From Sedimenticola sp. (GTDB lineage Bacteria > Pseudomonadota > Gammaproteobacteria > Chromatiales > Chromatiaceae), in contig JAMOLT010000010.1 of assembly GCA_027068915.1 (NCBI GenBank), positions 1-64,000 on the forward strand: a stretch of DNA of 64,000 nucleotides, in the 5' to 3' direction. The notes beneath the pieces were generated by a model. The model was not told where the DNA came from. It searched no databases and saw nothing but the letters and a program-made list of their open reading frames with translations. A program made the translations under genes and the position numbers. The number at the start of each line of letters is the position of its first letter. Positions within the stretch are counted from its first letter, which is position 1. This document shows, piece after piece, positions 7,719 to 18,384 of this stretch.

Positions 7719-10700
7719 TTATTGCCCGCCTCTACCGCTCAATGGGCATGGCTTTGAGTCTGGCCGGCAGGCCGGGAAACCGGACGGCTCGATATCATAG
7801 CCACCACCGCCACCGCCGCCGCCCCAGCCGCCGCCACTACCGCCGCCACCACCGCCACCGCCACTGCTACAGCTACCGCCCGACTGGTGCGCAATGGTGG
7901 TGGAGGTAGTGCGGTTGACGACATCGCCATTGGCACAGACGGACTCCGCCTTGGCCTTGATGTGCGCAGAGTAGCTGAAACAGCCGCCACCGGTTGCGTT
8001 CGCCTCCAGATTCTTTATCGCGGTGATCCGGTAGGGAATCACGATCCGCTGTTTGGCATCCAGGCTGGTGGGCAGGTTATCCACCAGGGCCTCCACCCGC
8101 AGATAGGCATCTTCCGGCGGCAGGGTGAGTTGCAGATTATCGGCGCGGATCAGGCCGTAGTTGGTGAGGGTCAGCTCACCATAGTAAACATCACCGGCCT
8201 TGAGATACGGCAGGCTGATGCCCGCAGGTTCGAGCACAATCACCGCCGTGGGCACGTCCACCGCATAGGTGGCGGTAAGGGTGATGTTGTACAGATCCTC
8301 GATGGTGGTCTCGGTAACCGACCATTCCACCGTCACTACATCGGTATCGAGGAACAGCCGCTGCGGTGTCACCACGCCGGCCCTGACCATCACCCGGCCA
8401 GTTGCTTCTACACGATCCGGCGCAGTTGCGCGATAACGGTAGCTTCCCGCCTTCATGGCCGTACTGAGCACCTCACCATCATCACCGCTGGTAAATTCAT
8501 AACGCACGGTGGACAACAGTTCATGTTGCAGGGCGATGCGTGCGCCAGCCAGGCCGGTAATCCATGCTCCGTTGCTATCCCGGGTGCCGGTATAGATGTC
8601 CTCCACCTTGAACAGCAACTGCCCTTCTCCGGCGGAGGACACGGTTACCTGAATTCCCAGCACCGCCAGCACGGCCTCACCGCTGCGGGCTTCTATTCCC
8701 AGGTTGTATACACCATCCGCCACATTGGCGTCTGGTGCAAAACTCAAGCTGATGGCGTATTCCTCACCCAGGGGCAATTCTGCAATGGTGGCAGGAGTAT
8801 CCATGCGCACCCAGGCCAGTCCACCGTTATTGATCAGGGAAAGCTGGACATTCTCTGCCGGGAGCAATCCCTGATTGATCAGGGTAACGACCTCGCTGAC
8901 CACATCTCCGGGCGCCACGCCGGTGCCCAGGCTGTCGGGGGTAAACCGCAATCGCGGAGCGGCATCCACCAGCCGGTAGGTGACGCGGAGGGTATCGAGG
9001 GGAATGGAAGAAGTTTCATCACTCACCACCCGCAGGATGAACTCGCCGTTCTCCGGCGCTGCGGCATCGGCGCGTATGATCATGCTCAGGGTCGCCGTTT
9101 CTTCCGCACCCAGGTCGATGGCGGTGCCTGGCGTCAGCGCGATGCCGACGGGCAGGAATCCGCTGGGCTGGTCTTCCGCCAGCAACGCGAAACGCAGCTT
9201 GTGGAAGCTGGCGCCTTCACTGGCAGTCACCTGAAGCGCAACCGGCTGATCGAAGTTTCTGGCGGTGGTGAGGCGGTAACTGTCGTACTGCAAGTGCAGG
9301 CCGGCAACGGTAAAACGGCCCTGCTCCGGGCGCTCGACCAGCTCCGGGTGAACCACCGCTACCTTGAATACCCCGGTTTCATTCTGTTCGGGTTCGAATG
9401 CATGGCTGAAGCGACCATCCTCGCCGGTCATCACTTCAATCACCCGCTCAAAACCACGCAGGCTCAACACCAGATTCAGCGGCGAATAGGCCAGTGCCGA
9501 ATCATCGGCGCGCACCAACGCCCTGCCGGTGAGGGTAACCGCCCGCTCACCATGACTGAGCTGCGGGGTAACGCTGTCCAGCACGCCGTAATACGGGGTA
9601 TCCACCAGGGGCAGGTTGCGCCGCCCGGAAACCCCGGCGATGCGGACATGGCTCGCTTTGCCGTATTCATAATGCAGTGCGGCAACATCCAGTTGCACGG
9701 CCACCTGGTCGGGCGTGGACTGGGGAATGAACAGAGGCATCCAGTCGGATGTAAAGCTTTCCCCTGGGGGAATGCGCGCCACCGTGACGCCGTTGCTGAG
9801 AGTGACCACCGGCCCCAGAAACTGCTGCAAGGCGGCGGTGCTCAGGACATTGTCATCCTCGCCAAGCAGTTTGAGCACCACTTCATCCGAGGGCTGGCTG
9901 CCGGAAGCACGGGCGGTAATCACCTGCAGTTCGACATCCGAACCGTTCTCCAGGGTAAAGCGCACCTTGCCCTGGGTGCCGCGCACCATATCCTTGACTG
10001 CGAGTCCTATGGTCAATCCCGCATCGGTCACGGGTACGGAATACTCACGCACCAGGCGAACATGCTCCCCCTGCCGGGGATGGATGTCTACGCGAGTCTG
10101 GAGCATGGCGTTATCCGGCAGCGCCTGATAGCCCCCCACCACCACGGTCACTACGTTTGTCTGCCCGGCGGGCAAATCAAAGTTTGCTGAACTGTGCTCC
10201 TTGCCATCGGCCAGCACCGTCAGCTGCGCATTGTAAATACTGTGCTGCCCCTGGTTACTCAAGGTATAGGCGATGCGGTTCATAATGCCCCGCTTGAGCA
10301 TGGTGTTTTCATCGAGGGTAATGACGAGCTTTGGCAGCAATAAACTGCGTGCGGGACTTTGGGCGCCGGTGTCATCGACCGCCACGACAGCATACAGCCG
10401 CTCCTGCCCCGGCTGCGCCGCCGTGTCCGTATAGACGGCATCCACCAGGCCGCTATCGTTGAGCTTGTATCCCAGAGCCGGGTCACCCAGGTAGAGGTCA
10501 TAGTGATCGATGGTTGCAGACGGGTGAGCCCAGCTCAGCCGGGGCGGCTGATCCAGCATCTGGGTGATGCTGAACTGGTTGACCGGCAGCAGTTCGAAAT
10601 TGAGATAGGCCGTATCGGAAGGCGGAGATTCGTTACCCGCCGCATCGACAGCAGTAACAGCATAGTAGAACTGCCCGCTGACTGGCCGGGTGTCTACCGC

Positions 10701-13700
10701 CCAAAGTTCGGTGATGCCACTGACGGCCGGTGTCAATGAGGCAGGGTCGACGATGGGTGTGGCTTCGCTGCGATACAGGCGGTAGGTGACGGCTTCATTC
10801 ACCCCCGGGTGCGTCCAGGTGGCTTCGACACCAGCGCCAACCAGCGCCAGGGCAAGCCCGGTCGGCGCCGGAGGAACGCCGGAATCCACTTCCACGCTCT
10901 GCGCCTCGCAAGGGGCGCTGAGCACTGTTTCGCCATTGGCGATACGCACACTGGCTACCGCATACTCGTAGGCGCCGTCCATACCCGGAGCTTCCTGATA
11001 ATTGAGCTGGCCACCGGAAAGATCGTATGCGCTCAACAAGGCTTCACCAGGAGCGCGCCGAAAGATCTGGTAGTCGGAAGCTTCTTCCACTGCGGCCCAG
11101 GTGATGCGCACTTCCCCGGCGGGAAGCACTTCAACCAGGCATTGCGCCGGAACATCCAATGGCGGCAATTCCCCCTGATATACCTGCGGACGCCGGGTAT
11201 CGAGCACCCGGGTGCTCTCGTTGCCCAGATCATCAATGCCGGAGTAGCGGTAGAGAAGCAGTTCCGGCGCATTCCGCCCGGCTTCGGCAGGCAGCATGAC
11301 GCTACCCTGCCAACTTTGCTGGTCACTGCTGTTGAAGTTGTTTACCGAAACCGTCGTGCCGCTGAGGGGAAACTGCAATTCCAGTTGTGGCAACTGCCCG
11401 GAAGCGATGGCTTCATCGAGCTGCATCACGATGTCTACCGATACCGGATTGGCCTGGTCATTCCTGATGGGGTGCGCCGGTGTCAGCTGGACATTCAGCA
11501 CATCAGGCCCCTTGGTATCAATTTCGATTTGCCCACCATTGTCGATGACGGTGCCCCGGTTGCCGGCCAGATCCCGCGCCGAGAATACGGCATAAGCCGT
11601 ACCATTGCCCGCCGCCGGGGTGATGTTCATATGCCCCCGGTACTCGGTATCGCTGAACTTTTCCAGCACCGCGGTGATTGGCGATCCGCCGTCCACCGCC
11701 CAACTGAGGAACGGCGTCGTCAGCAATGGCTCACTGACCAACAGAGCAATATCCACCCGCCCCTGGGCATAGCGCCCGGTTGCCGGATCATAGTTCCCCT
11801 GGGGCGTGTAGAAAATATCCAGCGCCCGGGGCAGGCCGGTATCGATACTGGCATGGGCAATATCCGACAGTTCCCCTTCGGTATCGAGTACATTGACCGC
11901 GCTGACCCGGTAGTAGTAGGTGCCATCAGCAGACGGAACATCCTCGAAGGCGGCACCGGTTACGAGCGTCGGATTGACACGCTGGGCCTCCGCCTTTGTA
12001 GTGAATGCGGCAGTATGTCGGTAGACATTATAGCCTGCGATATCGCCGGCCACCGGCAACCAGCGCAAAGAGATACGCCCGCTTTCCAGCGCCGTTGCCG
12101 TCAGGCCCATGGGGGTGGCGGGAAGCGATTTGTCCAGGGTCAGGTTTACCGCCACGCTTTTTTCGCTTTCCCCGGCCCGGTTGAATGCGCTGGCCTGCAA
12201 GCGGTTGTCGCCATCCGCCAGAACAACCGTGCCACTGAAATCCCCCTGCGCATTGGCATTCAATTCCGGCATCTGCAACTGATCGTTAACATAGAGCCGG
12301 ATACTCGCCAGAGATTCAGCCCTGCCCGTGACAGTCTGCGGTGGGTTGGAAGTGACCAAGCCGTCTTGCGGGGCACTTATCTGGGGGGGCGCCGGCACGG
12401 ACAGGGCAACAATCACGGAAACACTCAACTCGCTGGTCAGCCCCGTGGTGCTGGTCGCCCTGACGATAATATTATATGCACCATCGGCGATATCGTGCAG
12501 ATTCCAGTACGCATGATAACCGTCTGCACCGTTGCTGTCGGTTGCCAGCAAATCGGCATCGATATAAAACTCCACCTTGCTGATGCCGACATCCGACGTG
12601 GCAGCAACCCCCAGCCGCCCGCTATTGCTCACGACCATGCCGTTGGTCAATGCCTGGGCATCGAGCACCAGATCACTCAGCACCGGTGGTGATTCGACAA
12701 CTTCTTCGCGGGTGATGGTGTAGCTCACTTCGGGGCTGGCGTTGCCCGCCTGGTCTTTCACCAGCAGCACATGGGTGTTTGCTCCCAACGCCAGGGATTG
12801 CGAAAAAGACCAGGTAGTTTGGCCATTCTGCGCCTGTATCTGTGCGCCATCCCGCCACAACGAAGTATCCGCTTCCTTGGTGCCTGTCAGGGTAATAACG
12901 GATGCCGTAGTGTTCACCGGATAGGCGTCGATGACAGGGGCAGCAGGCGCCTGGCGATCAAGGTTGAACAGCAGTGTGATTGCCTTGAGCAAGGCGCCAT
13001 CTGCATCCTTTTCCTCAAGCACCAGGGTATTGCTTCCTTCCGCCAGGGTAACGGGAATGCTCCAGTTGCCGGAACCCAGCGCCACCGCTTCGGTTCCATT
13101 GAGCCAGATGCTGGTCTGGTCATCACGCCTGCCCTGAACGGTGATATCCGGTGTGGCCAGCACATGCTCATGTGGCGCTGCCGAGTAGTTGGTCACCCGA
13201 AAGGCAAGATCCGTGATGGTAACGGCAAAGGCATTGTTTACAGCCTCCATGAGGTTGCCCGCATTGTCCTGGGCGCCGGAAACCGCCACCTGCCAACTGC
13301 CCACATGCGTCTGCTCGAAAGCAATGGCCGCCGTGGTATAGGTATCGTTGGGATGTTGCGAGGTGCTCCATGTGCCCGCCCCCACCACGGGGGAAGCAAC
13401 GGGGCCTGATAGGGAAACAACAGGTTGCACAGCCACATCCATGGCGGAATCGAATTGCAGGATCAGTTGAATATCACTTCTGTAGCGGGTGGGGTTCGGC
13501 TGGTTCATGGTGACCACTACCAGTTGCGGAGGCGTCAGATCCTGCCCTACCAGCTGGATAGTGTTGCTGATGGCGTTTCCGGCCCGGTCGGTCAACTGGG
13601 CGCCAGGCGTAACCAGTTCTGAACCGGTTACGGTGAAACCGTCGGTGAGATAAAGATCCAGCATCGTTCCATCAGCACGCCAGGACAAGGTATTGGTCGT

Positions 13701-16700
13701 TCCATAGAGCTTCGATTCCGGGTTCAGTAACGTGTTGGCGCTATCGGTGCCGTCTTGCAGTACATCGACCTTCATCCGCTCGCTGAATTCAAAGCGGTAG
13801 CTGTCGCCAACGCTGAGCGTACCATTGCCATCGATATCATTGAACTGAACAGACTGTATCGTTGGGGGGAAAACATCTATCGCTCCCAATGAGTGGCTCT
13901 CCCCGGTCGGGTTTCCGGCGTAGTCGGACAAGGAGCTTGAGGGATCAACTATTTCATGACCAATCAGCGTATAACCCGTACTTAGCGTGACAGTCAACAC
14001 GCGCTCCTGAGATGACCAGGCAACGCCGCAGTCGTCTCCATAGGTCATACCTTCAGGAGATAAATAGGTGTTGGCACCCCAGCAAGTGGTGATCTCGGAA
14101 CTGTCCATGGTTTCGTTGAAACGAAAAACGAACTGATCGCCGGCACTTGGCCCCTGACTGGTGTCTGTATCGATCCATTCGATGGATTCAAATACGGGAT
14201 TGACCGTATCGGTTTCCGACAGCACCGCTTCGGTGTTCACGGCCAATTCATTGACATCGACCAGGTTCTCAATCGTCAGGGTTTCATTGCCGACAATGGT
14301 GAAACCCTCCGTCAACGTATATATCAAGGTCTTGTTGTTGTCTGCCCAACGGATTTGACTGACAGCACCGAAAATCGTGCCGCTAGCGGGAGCCGCCTGC
14401 CCCTTGATGTGAAAGCTGTTGTCCACGAGGCTTTCCGGCTTGATAGGAGCACTGAAGTGGATGTGGTATTCGTCCCCAATCGTCAGATCACCACTGCCAT
14501 CCGGGTCGTTGTAATCGACACTCAACACCTCGGCAGGTTCGAGATCCCTCAACAACCAGATTTGAGACAAAGACACCCGTGACTGATATTCCGAATTGTC
14601 TTTGATAAAATGCAGTCCCAGGTCGCCATCCGCATAACTGGCTGCCGGAACAACAAACTCGAACAGTCCCGGAGCTCCCTCTCCCACGACGAGATGCGGT
14701 TGTATTTCACGACCCACATCATCGGTGATATGCAGTTTGGGATCATAGCTCGTCCCCGTATCATACAAACTGACACGTATACGATATACCCCACTGGGAA
14801 CCAGACCGGCATAGTTGATCTCCACCCTGCTTGCATCCCAGACAATGGTTTTCTCAGGTGCGAAGTCAATGGGACTCCATTCATCTGACAATGCCCCACG
14901 AGTTACCGAAGCAATCGGCAATGTGCCCTTACCTGTCACGCCCTGTGCACTGAAATTGGTGTAGCTGAAATCGACAGGCACATGGGGCAGGTAGCTTGAA
15001 TAGTCCACGTCACCCTGAATACCGTCCCCCGTGCCGCCAGGATTACCAACGGCATCATGGGGTCCACTTCCATCCCAATCTCCCCACCAGACATCCTGGG
15101 TGGTGATCGCTGCTGACTGGTTGTTGATCATCCCAGCCACACGGTTGCCGAAAATCCAGCCACCGGTAATCTGGCAAGAAGTACAACTATTGATTTGAAT
15201 GCCCGTACCGTTACTACTGAACTCGGCATCCGTGAGTTCAACCGTTCCTGCACTGTCGATGATCATGCCATTATCAGCATGACCCCATACCTTGCTTTGA
15301 CTAATACTGACCTGGCCACCGGTAACACGAATACCGTCCTCACTGGAAGAAACGATCACCGAGTTATCAATATCAAGCTGGGTGTTTTGCAGCTTTAGTG
15401 CAGTCGTAGCGTCCTTGATGCTGGTATGGCTCATTACCGAAAGCATGTCGCCAGTCAGCGAGATTCCTTCCCAATCTCCCGGCCAACCATTGCTGTCACC
15501 ATTGCCATTGATATCACCGCCCACATTGTCATCCTTGATCGAGGTAAAAACGATGGGCGCAGCTTCGGTGCCTGGCGCAGTCAATGCGCCATTGATTGAA
15601 AGCCCTGAAGCAGGATCAAACTTCAGAACACTCCCCGGAGAAAGCTGCATGGTTTTTCCATCGGTAATCTGCGCCACACCACTGAACCAATAGATAGGTT
15701 CACTGGCCAAAGCCAACGCTGTTGAACGGGCATTGCCTGCGATCCTCCAGAGATTCTGCGTGTTACCGCTGATGGTGTTGTTGTCCGATACACCCGGCAA
15801 GGCGGAGAACGGTAGATACAGTGGCGTATCATTCCCGGTGATGGTATTGCCCTGGATGGGCAAGACCGCTTCTATGGTATTCAGATAAAGCCCTGTCCCA
15901 CCATTGTTCGTCAATTGGTTGTCCGTGATATCCGGCAGCCCGCCTGTACCGTGAATTCCGTCCTGGGCATTGTTGGTGGCCTGGTTTCCCGTCAGATTGG
16001 CATTTGCAGCATCGAGTTCAATGCCATGCTGCTGGTTATCGCTGACGATATTGTCGGACAGCTCCGCCGCGGCACCAGAAACCAAGACACCACTGCTCGC
16101 GCTGAAACGCAGGATACTATTTCGCAAAATACCCTCATTCCCGCTCAACTCCATTTGTGTCTGCACTCCGTTGCCTCCGCCATAACGCACTTCTGTATAA
16201 GCCAACTCCGAAGTAGCATCAGATGCATTCAATTGGACGTTTTCCCAATCACCTGCTGCCGGTGTAGAAGCAACACCATCGGTATCACCCCCTACATCAT
16301 CCTTGATCGAAGTAAAAACGATGGGCGCAGTATCGGCACCCACAGCCTTCATCACACCATTGACCGTCAGTCCAGCATTTTGACCAAACTTCAAGATGGC
16401 TCCGGGCTGCAGTTGCAATGTTCCCGCAGTCAATTCCGAGCGACCGCGAAACCAATATACCGGCGACGCATCAAGCGTTAGCGAGATGGATCGGGTATTG
16501 CCCCACACACCCCAGACGTTGTGCGTATTACTGTGAATCGTGTTGTTGTCTGCAGGGAGAGGCAAGGCGGAAAACGGCAGATATAACGGCGCATCATTGC
16601 CCATGATCGTATTGCCCTGAATGGGCGACATCGGGTTGCTGCCGCCGGAGACAGAAACACCATAGCCACTATTGTCCAGAATCTGATTGTTGGTGATATC

Positions 16701-18353
16701 CAATGCCGCATTGTAACCATAGATACCTGCCCGGCCGTTCTGGGCGATCGTGTTGGTATCGATGGTTACGGTACCATTGCCCGCGTATATACCGTTTTCG
16801 CCATTTCGCTCGATCTGATTGCCAGTCAGTGTAGCCTGTGATGCGGAATCACCCAGAGTTACTCCGTCGCCAGCATTGTCACTGACAATACTATCGGTGA
16901 TGGTCGCGGTGCCTCGAATCGAAATACCAACACCACCACTATGATAAACACTACTATTGCGAACAAGGATGCTACTTCCAGACAACGTCAGCTGTGGTGC
17001 ATAGCCATCGACGCTCATCCCCCCATACCGGATATCCACATGGGCCAGCTCAGAAGAAGTGTCTGTAGCTGTAATGGATATCCCGCCTCCCCAGCCCCCC
17101 CAGTCACCTGGTGCGGGTGTCGAGGCCGAACCATCGCCATTGGTATCTCCGCCTGTATCATCCTTGATCGACGTAAATACGATAGGTGAAGTTTCTGTCC
17201 CTACAGCAGCAAAAGCACCCTCCACACGCAAATTCGCATTCCGGTCAAATTTCAGGATGGCGCCCGGTGCTATTTCCAATGCGCCATGCAGCTCAGCACG
17301 CTCGCCTTGAAACCAGTAAACAGGCCCACGTTCCAATGCAAGAGAATGCGATCGCAATGTACCAACCACTTCCCATATGTTCAGATAGTTGCCTGTAATG
17401 GTATTTCCATCCGACGGACTGGGCAAAGCGGAAAATGGCAAACGAAATGGCCGCCAGTTATTGACAATAGTGTTACCAGAAATAGGAGCAGGGCCACCAT
17501 TCTCGTATACATCCCCCACAAAATAGATGCCGTAATCACCATTGCCAAGCACTGTGTTGTTGGAAAAACCCATCCCATTTCCACTGTTAAAGCGAAAACC
17601 ACCTCCCGAATTGCTATTGACTTGATTACCAGATACATCTATTTCTCCCCCCACGCCCCCTCCCTGTGGATACCTCAGGTATGCGCCTGCCCAACCATTA
17701 TCCTCCACCCGGTTACCTGTAAACGCTCCTCCAAGGCTGGCATCAACACCGTATCTACCATTGTTGCTGATGGTACTATCCGTAATAGTTGCATTCCAGG
17801 CGGCAACTCCAGTGCCGTGGCTGTAGCGAACCATGCTGGTTCGCAACGCAAACAATCCGCTTACATCACTATGCAACTGCGCAGGCACCATATCTGGAAA
17901 AAATTCTGCTCCGCCATAGCGCGTGTCGATATAGGAAAGATCAACACCTCCCTCACCTTCAATGTACAAGCCCACCCAATCACCGGCAGCGGGGCTGGTG
18001 GCATTTCCATCACCATTGGTATCACCACCCGCAGTATCATCTTTCAGCGATGTAAAGATGACCGGATCAGTTTCAGTACCATGAACAGTAAAATTTGCAT
18101 CCGTCACCAACACCTTGAGATACGCACCTGGCGCAAATTTCAATACCGCCCCAGGTTCAATACTCAGTGTTATTCCTCCGGGGACAGTGACCGGCGCATC
18201 AATAACATGCACATCACTGGCGCCCCAGGTTTCATCCGTGGTCAGCTCACCGCTGTGGTGTACAATGGCGGCGATGGCTGGAGAAAACCCGAACAACAGG
18301 CCAGTCAACAGCAATACCTTGATCAACAATTGATTCTTCATCCTTCCCCGCAT
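7719..18353 (-). CDS. Giant secreted beta-helix/Ig/FN3 protein, probable surface scaffold for the Rhs toxin
   Basis: A 3544-aa protein. A signal peptide covers about residues 1-29. Residues about 30-1150 are right-handed beta-helix repeats in four modules, each marked by FTSIKDD followed by an Asp/Gly-rich GGDTNGDG-type loop and a GDW. About 1150-1260 is a jelly-roll-like region. About 1270-1720 has three Ig-like domains with DxDGxGxLxxGD openings (SbsA/Big_5 type). About 1730-1990 holds further bacterial Ig-like repeats. About 2065-2660 contains fibronectin III-like domains. About 2680-3430 is CARDB/NEW-like beta sandwiches. A Cys-containing segment and a Gly-rich tail (about 3470-3515) finish it. 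No LPXTG or autotransporter barrel is seen. The position between transglutaminase and rhs suggests that it displays or anchors the toxin. Domain names are by eye; the role is inferred. Confidence 0.8.
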   Translation of the reverse strand: MRGRMKNQLLIKVLLLTGLLFGFSPAIAAIVHHSGELTTDETWGASDVHVIDAPVTVPGGITLSIEPGAVLKFAPGAYLKVLVTDANFTVHGTETDPVIFTSLKDDTAGGDTNGDGNATSPAAGDWVGLYIEGEGGVDLSYIDTRYGGAEFFPDMVPAQLHSDVSGLFALRTSMVRYSHGTGVAAWNATITDSTISNNGRYGVDASLGGAFTGNRVEDNGWAGAYLRYPQGGGVGGEIDVSGNQVNSNSGGGFRFNSGNGMGFSNNTVLGNGDYGIYFVGDVYENGGPAPISGNTIVNNWRPFRLPFSALPSPSDGNTITGNYLNIWEVVGTLRSHSLALERGPVYWFQGERAELHGALEIAPGAILKFDRNANLRVEGAFAAVGTETSPIVFTSIKDDTGGDTNGDGSASTPAPGDWGGWGGGISITATDTSSELAHVDIRYGGMSVDGYAPQLTLSGSSILVRNSSVYHSGGVGISIRGTATITDSIVSDNAGDGVTLGDSASQATLTGNQIERNGENGIYAGNGTVTIDTNTIAQNGRAGIYGYNAALDITNNQILDNSGYGVSVSGGSNPMSPIQGNTIMGNDAPLYLPFSALPLPADNNTIHSNTHNVWGVWGNTRSISLTLDASPVYWFRGRSELTAGTLQLQPGAILKFGQNAGLTVNGVMKAVGADTAPIVFTSIKDDVGGDTDGVASTPAAGDWENVQLNASDATSELAYTEVRYGGGNGVQTQMELSGNEGILRNSILRFSASSGVLVSGAAAELSDNIVSDNQQHGIELDAANANLTGNQATNNAQDGIHGTGGLPDITDNQLTNNGGTGLYLNTIEAVLPIQGNTITGNDTPLYLPFSALPGVSDNNTISGNTQNLWRIAGNARSTALALASEPIYWFSGVAQITDGKTMQLSPGSVLKFDPASGLSINGALTAPGTEAAPIVFTSIKDDNVGGDINGNGDSNGWPGDWEGISLTGDMLSVMSHTSIKDATTALKLQNTQLDIDNSVIVSSSEDGIRVTGGQVSISQSKVWGHADNGMIIDSAGTVELTDAEFSSNGTGIQINSCTSCQITGGWIFGNRVAGMINNQSAAITTQDVWWGDWDGSGPHDAVGNPGGTGDGIQGDVDYSSYLPHVPVDFSYTNFSAQGVTGKGTLPIASVTRGALSDEWSPIDFAPEKTIVWDASRVEINYAGLVPSGVYRIRVSLYDTGTSYDPKLHITDDVGREIQPHLVVGEGAPGLFEFVVPAASYADGDLGLHFIKDNSEYQSRVSLSQIWLLRDLEPAEVLSVDYNDPDGSGDLTIGDEYHIHFSAPIKPESLVDNSFHIKGQAAPASGTIFGAVSQIRWADNNKTLIYTLTEGFTIVGNETLTIENLVDVNELAVNTEAVLSETDTVNPVFESIEWIDTDTSQGPSAGDQFVFRFNETMDSSEITTCWGANTYLSPEGMTYGDDCGVAWSSQERVLTVTLSTGYTLIGHEIVDPSSSLSDYAGNPTGESHSLGAIDVFPPTIQSVQFNDIDGNGTLSVGDSYRFEFSERMKVDVLQDGTDSANTLLNPESKLYGTTNTLSWRADGTMLDLYLTDGFTVTGSELVTPGAQLTDRAGNAISNTIQLVGQDLTPPQLVVVTMNQPNPTRYRSDIQLILQFDSAMDVAVQPVVSLSGPVASPVVGAGTWSTSQHPNDTYTTAAIAFEQTHVGSWQVAVSGAQDNAGNLMEAVNNAFAVTITDLAFRVTNYSAAPHEHVLATPDITVQGRRDDQTSIWLNGTEAVALGSGNWSIPVTLAEGSNTLVLEEKDADGALLKAITLLFNLDRQAPAAPVIDAYPVNTTASVITLTGTKEADTSLWRDGAQIQAQNGQTTWSFSQSLALGANTHVLLVKDQAGNASPEVSYTITREEVVESPPVLSDLVLDAQALTNGMVVSNSGRLGVAATSDVGISKVEFYIDADLLATDSNGADGYHAYWNLHDIADGAYNIIVRATSTTGLTSELSVSVIVALSVPAPPQISAPQDGLVTSNPPQTVTGRAESLASIRLYVNDQLQMPELNANAQGDFSGTVVLADGDNRLQASAFNRAGESEKSVAVNLTLDKSLPATPMGLTATALESGRISLRWLPVAGDIAGYNVYRHTAAFTTKAEAQRVNPTLVTGAAFEDVPSADGTYYYRVSAVNVLDTEGELSDIAHASIDTGLPRALDIFYTPQGNYDPATGRYAQGRVDIALLVSEPLLTTPFLSWAVDGGSPITAVLEKFSDTEYRGHMNITPAAGNGTAYAVFSARDLAGNRGTVIDNGGQIEIDTKGPDVLNVQLTPAHPIRNDQANPVSVDIVMQLDEAIASGQLPQLELQFPLSGTTVSVNNFNSSDQQSWQGSVMLPAEAGRNAPELLLYRYSGIDDLGNESTRVLDTRRPQVYQGELPPLDVPAQCLVEVLPAGEVRITWAAVEEASDYQIFRRAPGEALLSAYDLSGGQLNYQEAPGMDGAYEYAVASVRIANGETVLSAPCEAQSVEVDSGVPPAPTGLALALVGAGVEATWTHPGVNEAVTYRLYRSEATPIVDPASLTPAVSGITELWAVDTRPVSGQFYYAVTAVDAAGNESPPSDTAYLNFELLPVNQFSITQMLDQPPRLSWAHPSATIDHYDLYLGDPALGYKLNDSGLVDAVYTDTAAQPGQERLYAVVAVDDTGAQSPARSLLLPKLVITLDENTMLKRGIMNRIAYTLSNQGQHSIYNAQLTVLADGKEHSSANFDLPAGQTNVVTVVVGGYQALPDNAMLQTRVDIHPRQGEHVRLVREYSVPVTDAGLTIGLAVKDMVRGTQGKVRFTLENGSDVELQVITARASGSQPSDEVVLKLLGEDDNVLSTAALQQFLGPVVTLSNGVTVARIPPGESFTSDWMPLFIPQSTPDQVAVQLDVAALHYEYGKASHVRIAGVSGRRNLPLVDTPYYGVLDSVTPQLSHGERAVTLTGRALVRADDSALAYSPLNLVLSLRGFERVIEVMTGEDGRFSHAFEPEQNETGVFKVAVVHPELVERPEQGRFTVAGLHLQYDSYRLTTARNFDQPVALQVTASEGASFHKLRFALLAEDQPSGFLPVGIALTPGTAIDLGAEETATLSMIIRADAAAPENGEFILRVVSDETSSIPLDTLRVTYRLVDAAPRLRFTPDSLGTGVAPGDVVSEVVTLINQGLLPAENVQLSLINNGGLAWVRMDTPATIAELPLGEEYAISLSFAPDANVADGVYNLGIEARSGEAVLAVLGIQVTVSSAGEGQLLFKVEDIYTGTRDSNGAWITGLAGARIALQHELLSTVRYEFTSGDDGEVLSTAMKAGSYRYRATAPDRVEATGRVMVRAGVVTPQRLFLDTDVVTVEWSVTETTIEDLYNITLTATYAVDVPTAVIVLEPAGISLPYLKAGDVYYGELTLTNYGLIRADNLQLTLPPEDAYLRVEALVDNLPTSLDAKQRIVIPYRITAIKNLEANATGGGCFSYSAHIKAKAESVCANGDVVNRTTSTTIAHQSGGSCSSGGGGGGGGSGGGWGGGGGGGGYDIEPSGFPACRPDSKPCPLSGRGGQ
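15520..18080 (-). repeat. Four tandem beta-helix modules within the giant gene
   Basis: The codons for FTSIKDD plus the following Asp/Gly loop recur near 18050, 17170, 16310 and 15540, giving periods of about 880, 860 and 770 bp. A second landmark, LPFSALP followed by an Asn-rich turn and W, recurs three times between them. The modules are diverged, not identical, so the duplication is old or shaped by selection. Confidence 0.75.
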
Positions 18354-18384
18354 CGACCTTTTCCTTTCCCCAAATTACCCATAT

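Noticed and set aside
7887-12692. Long plus-strand frames (767 and 627 aa) opposite the giant gene
   Set aside because: They mirror the real frame's codons, lack start signals and protein-like features, while the minus frame is continuous over 10.6 kb with clear domains.
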